From Halioxenophilus sp033283405 (GTDB taxonomy: Bacteria > Pseudomonadota > Gammaproteobacteria > Pseudomonadales > Cellvibrionaceae): a stretch of DNA of 64,000 bases. Below are positions 60,601-64,000 of the stretch, piece by piece. The notes beneath the pieces are model-generated. The model worked only from the letters and a program-made list of their open reading frames with translations, was not told where the DNA came from and did no database searches. Location of the stretch: the NCBI RefSeq assembly GCF_033283405.1, contig NZ_JAWMQR010000011.1, forward strand, positions 62,001 through 126,000. Reading direction: 5' to 3'. The translations under genes and the position numbers were made by a program. Positions within the stretch are counted from its first letter, which is position 1, and the number at the start of each line of letters is the position of its first letter.

Positions 60601-61948
60601 GTGGTGCAACGGTCATTAAACCCGCGTGGGTCAACACGTAGTCAACCGTAACTTCAGCACCGCCCACTTCGGTAACGGTGAGGGTATCGCCCGGAATAAT
60701 GGTGGTGGCGTGCAGAGTTTCGGGAATCATAATGCTGATCGGGGCGCCCACCGGGTAGTTGGTTTGATCAGCTTTGGGGATGTGGTAAGAGACGTAAGGT
60801 GGGCGTGTGTCGGGCTCGGCCTGATGGCCCCAAATGCTCAAACCACCTGATTTAATCCCTTGGTTTTCCAGCAAATAGTTATGGCCGCCACCGGCCAGCA
60901 TCAGGTTGCCAATTGGGCGGCTGTACTGACTGGTTTCAGCACCGTATTTTTGCTCGTCAAATTGCAGGGCAACTTCGCAGGTCTCGACATTGATTTTTAA
61001 CTGTTCGGCGAAAGCGTACTCATCCTGGAAGTTGACGTACATTGGGTTGTCAACACCGCTACTGCTCAAGCCAGAGGCGGGATCGTTGAACAGCACTTCA
61101 CAGTGTAGTTTCAGGTTGGTTGGATCCGAGAAATCAACCACCTGTATGCCGGGGTTATCCAGGCGTCGGGCAAAGACCATGTAGTGGCCAGTGACCTCAT
61201 ACCAATAGCCACCCAGGCCATATTGCAATGGCTCGCCGGTGCGGCTGTCTTTTAATGTTGGGTGTCCGGCCGGTAGCTTTAATACGTCCAACAGCACAGG
61301 GTTGTGCGGGTCGCTGATGTCGTAAGCGGCGGCGCCGGAGAACGATTGATCTGATCCGTACAGCAGTATATTGCCGACAATGGTTGGGAAACCGATAACC
61401 CCGGTCAAGCCCAGGTGGTCCCACTCAGCCATCACTTCATCTTTGTAGAAGAGCTGGGCATTGCCCGACACATCATCGTAGCTCCACCAGTGCTTGGCGG
61501 CCCAGGGGTAGTTGCCGGCGGCCTTACCATAGTTGGTGGTTGTATAAGCTGACCAATTGACTTTACTCAGGCTGCCGTCCTCATTCAGGCGGATGGCATT
61601 GTCTGAGGTTCGCCCGCCACCAATGTAAACCTCGTTGAGTCGTTTGTAGGTGCCGTGGGCGAGAACCGGGTGTGCGGTTTCACCAAAGGTGGCGACTGTA
61701 ACTGGATTTTTCGGGTCGGAGATATCGACCGCGCGTACCAGGTAGTCGGCACCATCGGGAGAAGAGGGCTTTTCGGGGATACCAATAATGTAGTCACCCA
61801 GTACTTCTATTACTGTGAGGCGTCCAAGCTCGGGGATTGATTTGCTGATCATGACCCCAGGTTCCACGGGGTCATTGGGAAAATCTGCGTAGATGTTGGT
61901 GGATGCCAACGCTAACGCACTTGCGATCGGGGTTATCAAACGTTTCAT
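57659..61948 (-). CDS. Secreted beta-propeller / dihaem peroxidase-like protein, copy B, with GlyGly-CTERM
   Basis: The 1429-residue product has the same layout as copy A: signal peptide (cleavage near YADFPND), N-terminal module with Ig-like end, PKD-like domain, beta-propeller, and a dihaem domain with CATCH at 978-982 and CDSCH at 1110-1114. A Gly/Thr linker follows. The C-terminus is a GlyGly-CTERM signal: GG at 1402-1403, a hydrophobic helix (PFWLLLMALTAVAA) and a basic end (RRRNRKA). This should be cut by the rhombosortase at 50782. Residues of about 56-475 are almost identical to copy A. The redox role is inferred from the haem motifs. Confidence 0.88.
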   Translation of the reverse strand: MKRLITPIASALALASTNIYADFPNDPVEPGVMISKSIPELGRLTVIEVLGDYIIGIPEKPSSPDGADYLVRAVDISDPKNPVTVATFGETAHPVLAHGTYKRLNEVYIGGGRTSDNAIRLNEDGSLSKVNWSAYTTTNYGKAAGNYPWAAKHWWSYDDVSGNAQLFYKDEVMAEWDHLGLTGVIGFPTIVGNILLYGSDQSFSGAAAYDISDPHNPVLLDVLKLPAGHPTLKDSRTGEPLQYGLGGYWYEVTGHYMVFARRLDNPGIQVVDFSDPTNLKLHCEVLFNDPASGLSSSGVDNPMYVNFQDEYAFAEQLKINVETCEVALQFDEQKYGAETSQYSRPIGNLMLAGGGHNYLLENQGIKSGGLSIWGHQAEPDTRPPYVSYHIPKADQTNYPVGAPISIMIPETLHATTIIPGDTLTVTEVGGAEVTVDYVLTHAGLMTVAPLNDFKPNTTYEVHLEGIEDAVHNKMLPYSFRFSTGSSVEQSPPTIQSVAIAPGSTLLVDESVTVTVNATDPEGDAMEYRFRASEGDEYGEWSSSNSSVMSYSETGTYRINVQVRDSNGALVTEVENVVVTDVLYPDEPSLASGPMALATGGSFTWVVNPDNDTVSRVSTSTHNLQSEFSVGANPFSVAVDAGNLAWITLRDEDAIAILDRPGNRVDTINLPYGSGPTGIVTDRERSVMYVALYNSGKVLKFDVATRTQIGEIDGLTTPYALALTDASDKLLATRFISPQNWGEVYAINTNNMTLASTIRLDKNMVPDDIDQGRGVPNYLSSIIIDANDQFAYVVGKKDNVGRGLLNGNADIDDDNTVRTFIAQINLAGNTENRSERLDFDNADSPSALAIASNGLYVFAALQGNNQIAVFSRDPSNGTLGGVVSKITAGLAPRGLLFDSATEQLFVKNYTERSVSTVDMSAFLSGNIVNPTINKTVTVSSEKLSAQVLKGKQLFFNSVYGLDEEGEVLARTSAEGYLSCATCHIDGGQDGRVYDFTGRGEGLRNNIALKGRSGTRFGNVHWSGNFDEIQDFENDIRLRFLGRGLMTDADFEASSDPQGPVKAGYSEDLDALAAYVSSLGKESLPRSPYRDSIGELTSAALQGQQVFIDLGCDSCHRGKAFTDGIRHDVGTMREYSGHRLGGELDGISTPSLLGVFESAPYLHDGSAETLDAVFAILGGEVFQAEEASLSGATIIDTGEFSYLRHGSGVMLSEGGSVSVTTSATAHNGAVRVRYGSVAFATDMTVTVNGTAYTRPLQVLPTVDGENVSFTEAVFTVALADGNNTISVSITPSDAGQTVAIDDITVSTAATADTGSAHTVFQSASASDKENLMAYLLQIDKASAPADDEEIVLGASDGSGTGTGGTGGGTGGGTNNETTDNPGTSVEPTQEETIDGGSLSASEDGGSGANGPFWLLLMALTAVAARRRNRKA
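60518..61770 (-). repeat. Near-identical tract shared by copies A and B (B copy)
   Basis: Partner of 54509-55760. Beyond its ends the two genes differ at many synonymous sites, including the first 55 codons, so the identity is limited to an internal block. Confidence 0.8.
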
Positions 61949-62512
61949 ATATGGGCTCAGACTGAAAAAAAATGATAAGAATCAGGCTTGGTCTGGGAAA
62001 TTCAGAATTTGCACACAAAGTATACCATTGGCCAAGTGGTGAAATTTTTTGGAGCCGGGACCAATTTTAAAATGTGTTAACTGTTCCGCTAACTTTGTTC
62101 ACCAAATAGAACTTGTAATTATTTAAAGGCTCACAAGTGTGATTGGGTCAACAGAAGCTGTGTGAAATCAAGCCGTTCTGGCGGGATGAATAACTGTTAA
62201 GTAACAGTAAAGATCACTTTTGGGAGCGGTCGTTGAACAACCTGCGCTCAAAAATTAACTGTGGGTAATCATCCCTGTTTGTGTTAAAGACTCCCTGTCC
62301 TATGTAATCGCGTATTGCGATAGGTGAATTTTTGTACAGATGATCGAGTGGGTAACTGGTTTAACATCGCGTCTTGTTTAATACGTTGTTTGTAACAAAT
62401 TGAAGCGATGCTTGAGACCTTTTCTGGGTGAATTCGTCTTCTGTTGGCGCAAAGAATTTAACTTTTGAGTAGTCTGTCACGTTTTATTGTGGGATGTAGG
62501 TGAGATAGAAAT
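61949..62512. promoter_or_regulatory. Divergent regulatory region between copy B and the alkaline phosphatase
   Basis: This 564-nt gap has no gene. It carries a 16-bp palindrome, ACTGTTA-AG-TAACAGT (62193-62208), a TCACA-AG-TGTGA inverted repeat (62131-62142) and a single CTGTCAC Pho-box-like half site (62474-62480) just upstream of the phosphatase gene. Which gene each site serves is not clear. Confidence 0.5.
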
Positions 62513-63805
62513 ATGATTCGGATAATCGGTGCTTTTTTACTGTTTGTTACCCCTTGGGTGTTTGCTGCGGAGCAACCCAAAAATATCATTATGGTGATTG
62601 GCGATGGCATGGGGCCCGTCTACACCTCTGGCTACCGTTATTACGCCGATGACCCGGCCACGCCCGTGGTGGAGACCACTATCTTCGACGAGCTTCTGGT
62701 TGGCCTGGCCAGTACCTACCCGGCGCCTGAGTCGGGTGTGGTCACTGATTCCGCCGCCGGCGCCACGGCGCTCTCTAGCGGAGTGAAAAGCTACAACGGC
62801 GCTATTGGTGTGGACGTCAATCGCAAACCACTGCCCACCGTGCTGGAGCTGGCCAAGCAGCGCGGTATGAAGACGGGAATTGCGGTCACCTCCCAGATCA
62901 ACCACGCCACTCCCGCTGCTTACATGGCTCACAACGAGAGTCGCAACAACTACAACGAGATTGCCGACAGCTACTTTGACGATCGCTTAAACGGTCACTT
63001 TAAAGCGGACGTCATGCTGGGCGGTGGTTGGGCTTACTTTATCCGCCCCGGCCGCAATCTGGTGGCGGAGTTTCAGGAGGCGGGTTTCCAATATGTCGAC
63101 TCCATGGCGGCGTTGACCAGCGCGCCAGTGGGTAAACCGCTATTGGGCCTGTTTGCCGACAAAGGGCTGCCCTGGGCGCTCGATTACCCAGACCATCAAC
63201 GCCTGCCACTGCTGGCTAAAACCGCCGTTAAGCATCTGCAAGGTGATCAGGGTTTCTTCCTGTTGATAGAAGCCAGCCAGGTGGATTGGGGTGGTCATGC
63301 CAACGATGTGGCCGCGGCCATGGGGGAGATGGACGATATGGCCATTACTCTTGAGTGGCTGAAACAGTTTGTTGATGCTGATGGCGAGACGCTGCTGGTG
63401 GTTACCGCCGACCACAGCACCGGCGGTATCAGTCTGGGCAGTAGCGGCAAATATGAGTGGCATCCGGAGGTGATCCGCAAGCTTGAGCAGTCCCCCACGA
63501 AAATCGCCGAACAGCTGCTGGCCTTGCCCATGGGTAAGCGTGCTGCTTTGCTTAAAGTGCAGCTGGGTGCGGAGCTTAATGCTGAAGAGGCGACGGCGCT
63601 GGCCGGCCTTACCGATGCCCGCAGTGCTGAAGGTCTGGTGAAGAAGTTGATTGATCGACTAACCAATACCGGTTGGACCACTGGTGGTCACACGGCGGTG
63701 GATGTTCCGGTGATGGCCTACGGCATGGGCGCGGAGCAGTTTCGCGGTCACCAGGACAACACCGAAATTGCCAAGAAGGTGATTGCGCTGCTGCCCGAGA
63801 AGTAG
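62513..63805 (+). CDS. phoA: Alkaline phosphatase (PhoA family)
   Basis: The enzyme releases phosphate from monoesters in the periplasm or outside the cell. The 430-residue product has a signal peptide (1-18, cleavage near VFAAE), the metal site VIGDGMG with Asp31, the nucleophile Ser80 in VVTDSAAGATAL, and later TADHSTGG and GGHTAVDVPV histidine sites. GTAGGTGAG precedes the ATG. Control by phosphate is likely for the family, but only one Pho-box-like half site was seen. It is divergent from copy B. Confidence 0.94.
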   Translation: MIRIIGAFLLFVTPWVFAAEQPKNIIMVIGDGMGPVYTSGYRYYADDPATPVVETTIFDELLVGLASTYPAPESGVVTDSAAGATALSSGVKSYNGAIGVDVNRKPLPTVLELAKQRGMKTGIAVTSQINHATPAAYMAHNESRNNYNEIADSYFDDRLNGHFKADVMLGGGWAYFIRPGRNLVAEFQEAGFQYVDSMAALTSAPVGKPLLGLFADKGLPWALDYPDHQRLPLLAKTAVKHLQGDQGFFLLIEASQVDWGGHANDVAAAMGEMDDMAITLEWLKQFVDADGETLLVVTADHSTGGISLGSSGKYEWHPEVIRKLEQSPTKIAEQLLALPMGKRAALLKVQLGAELNAEEATALAGLTDARSAEGLVKKLIDRLTNTGWTTGGHTAVDVPVMAYGMGAEQFRGHQDNTEIAKKVIALLPEK

Positions 63806-63830
63806 TGGCCGGGCGGCAGCTGGTTAGCGG

Positions 63831-63864
63831 CCAGGTAATCCCAGTTCACTGTTGGGTTACTTGG
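63831..63864. terminator. Hairpin after the alkaline phosphatase gene
   Basis: CCAGGTAA(T)CCCA (63831-63843) pairs with TGGGTTACTTGG (63853-63864) with one bulge and one wobble, between convergent genes. There is no T-tract. Confidence 0.4.
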
Positions 63865-63927
63865 CGCCCCCCAGTAATTTTCCCACCTCTATATAGCTGC
63901 TCTCCCCGAGCCAGCTGCGAACTCTGA

Positions 63928-64000
63928 TTATTGCGGGTCGGCAAACACTGGTGGTCGTTTGGCCATCTTGGCGGCTACCGCTTCGCGATGGTTGGTCGAG
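63928..64000 (-). CDS. C-terminal fragment, possibly enoyl-CoA hydratase family
   Basis: The last 23 codons of a minus-strand gene end at a TAA (63930-63928) and continue beyond the window. They read NHREAVAAKMAKRPPVFAD, which resembles the usual end of enoyl-CoA hydratase/isomerase proteins (REA or EGV, then a KRPP motif). The fragment is too short to be sure. Confidence 0.45.
   Translation of the reverse strand, partial: STNHREAVAAKMAKRPPVFADPQ

Noticed and set aside
62474..62480. Full Pho box upstream of the alkaline phosphatase gene
   Set aside because: Only one CTGTCAC half site is clear; the second repeat at the expected 11-bp spacing is poor.

Overview
The window is a stretch of chromosome from a gammaproteobacterium. 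The S10-spc-alpha ribosomal operons, fabA-fabB, a Pseudomonas-like rplU-rpmA-obgE-proB block and an aer-type receptor all fit that class. A rhombosortase, a GlyGly-CTERM protein and large secreted haem proteins point to a marine, Cellvibrionales-like organism, but the genus cannot be fixed from the sequence alone.

Bases 1-14240 hold the ribosomal protein superoperon in textbook order: rpsJ-rplCDWB-rpsS-rplV-rpsC-rplP-rpmC-rpsQ, rplNXE-rpsNH-rplFR-rpsE-rpmD-rplO-secY-rpmJ, then rpsM-rpsK-rpsD-rpoA-rplQ. A strong sigma70-type promoter precedes rpsJ. A hairpin plus a second promoter separates rpmJ from rpsM.

Bases 14241-31410 hold an exopolysaccharide and nucleotide-sugar region laid over a core backbone. 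It contains a WcaJ-type initiating sugar-phosphate transferase with a structured leader, a family 2 glycosyltransferase, a sulfotransferase, a SulP anion transporter, rfbD and rfbC (dTDP-rhamnose), manC (GDP-mannose), a CsgD/VpsT-like regulator and ugd (UDP-glucuronate). These are interleaved with uvrA, a yajR-type transporter and ssb. In Pseudomonas rplQ, uvrA, the MFS gene and ssb lie close together, so the polysaccharide genes look inserted at two points. galU and a phosphomannomutase at 35143-37325 complete the nucleotide-sugar supply. Together these genes could make a rhamnose-, mannose- and uronate-containing, possibly sulfated, surface polysaccharide under c-di-GMP-type control.

Bases 31411-46313 are mostly housekeeping: two envelope proteins sharing a cysteine-containing module, fabB and fabA, galU and algC, ybaN, pgi, ispB, rplU-rpmA-obgE-proB, an aminotransferase with a small unknown partner, and a fructosamine kinase-like gene.

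Bases 46314-64000 are more individual. An Aer-like receptor is followed by a lipoprotein gene behind a 103-nt inverted-repeat leader, then ylqF, then a rhombosortase. Next come two tandem paralogues of about 1400 residues, each a secreted fusion of an N-terminal module, Ig-like domains, a beta-propeller and a dihaem cytochrome c peroxidase/MauG-like domain. Only the second copy keeps a GlyGly-CTERM sorting tail. The two share a nearly identical 1.25-kb tract, which suggests gene conversion, and are separated by a 1.7-kb G+T-rich spacer with two tandem repeats and a possible gene remnant. A PhoA-type alkaline phosphatase and the C-terminus of a possible enoyl-CoA hydratase close the window. The rhombosortase plus duplicated dihaem-propeller pair is the most striking system here.
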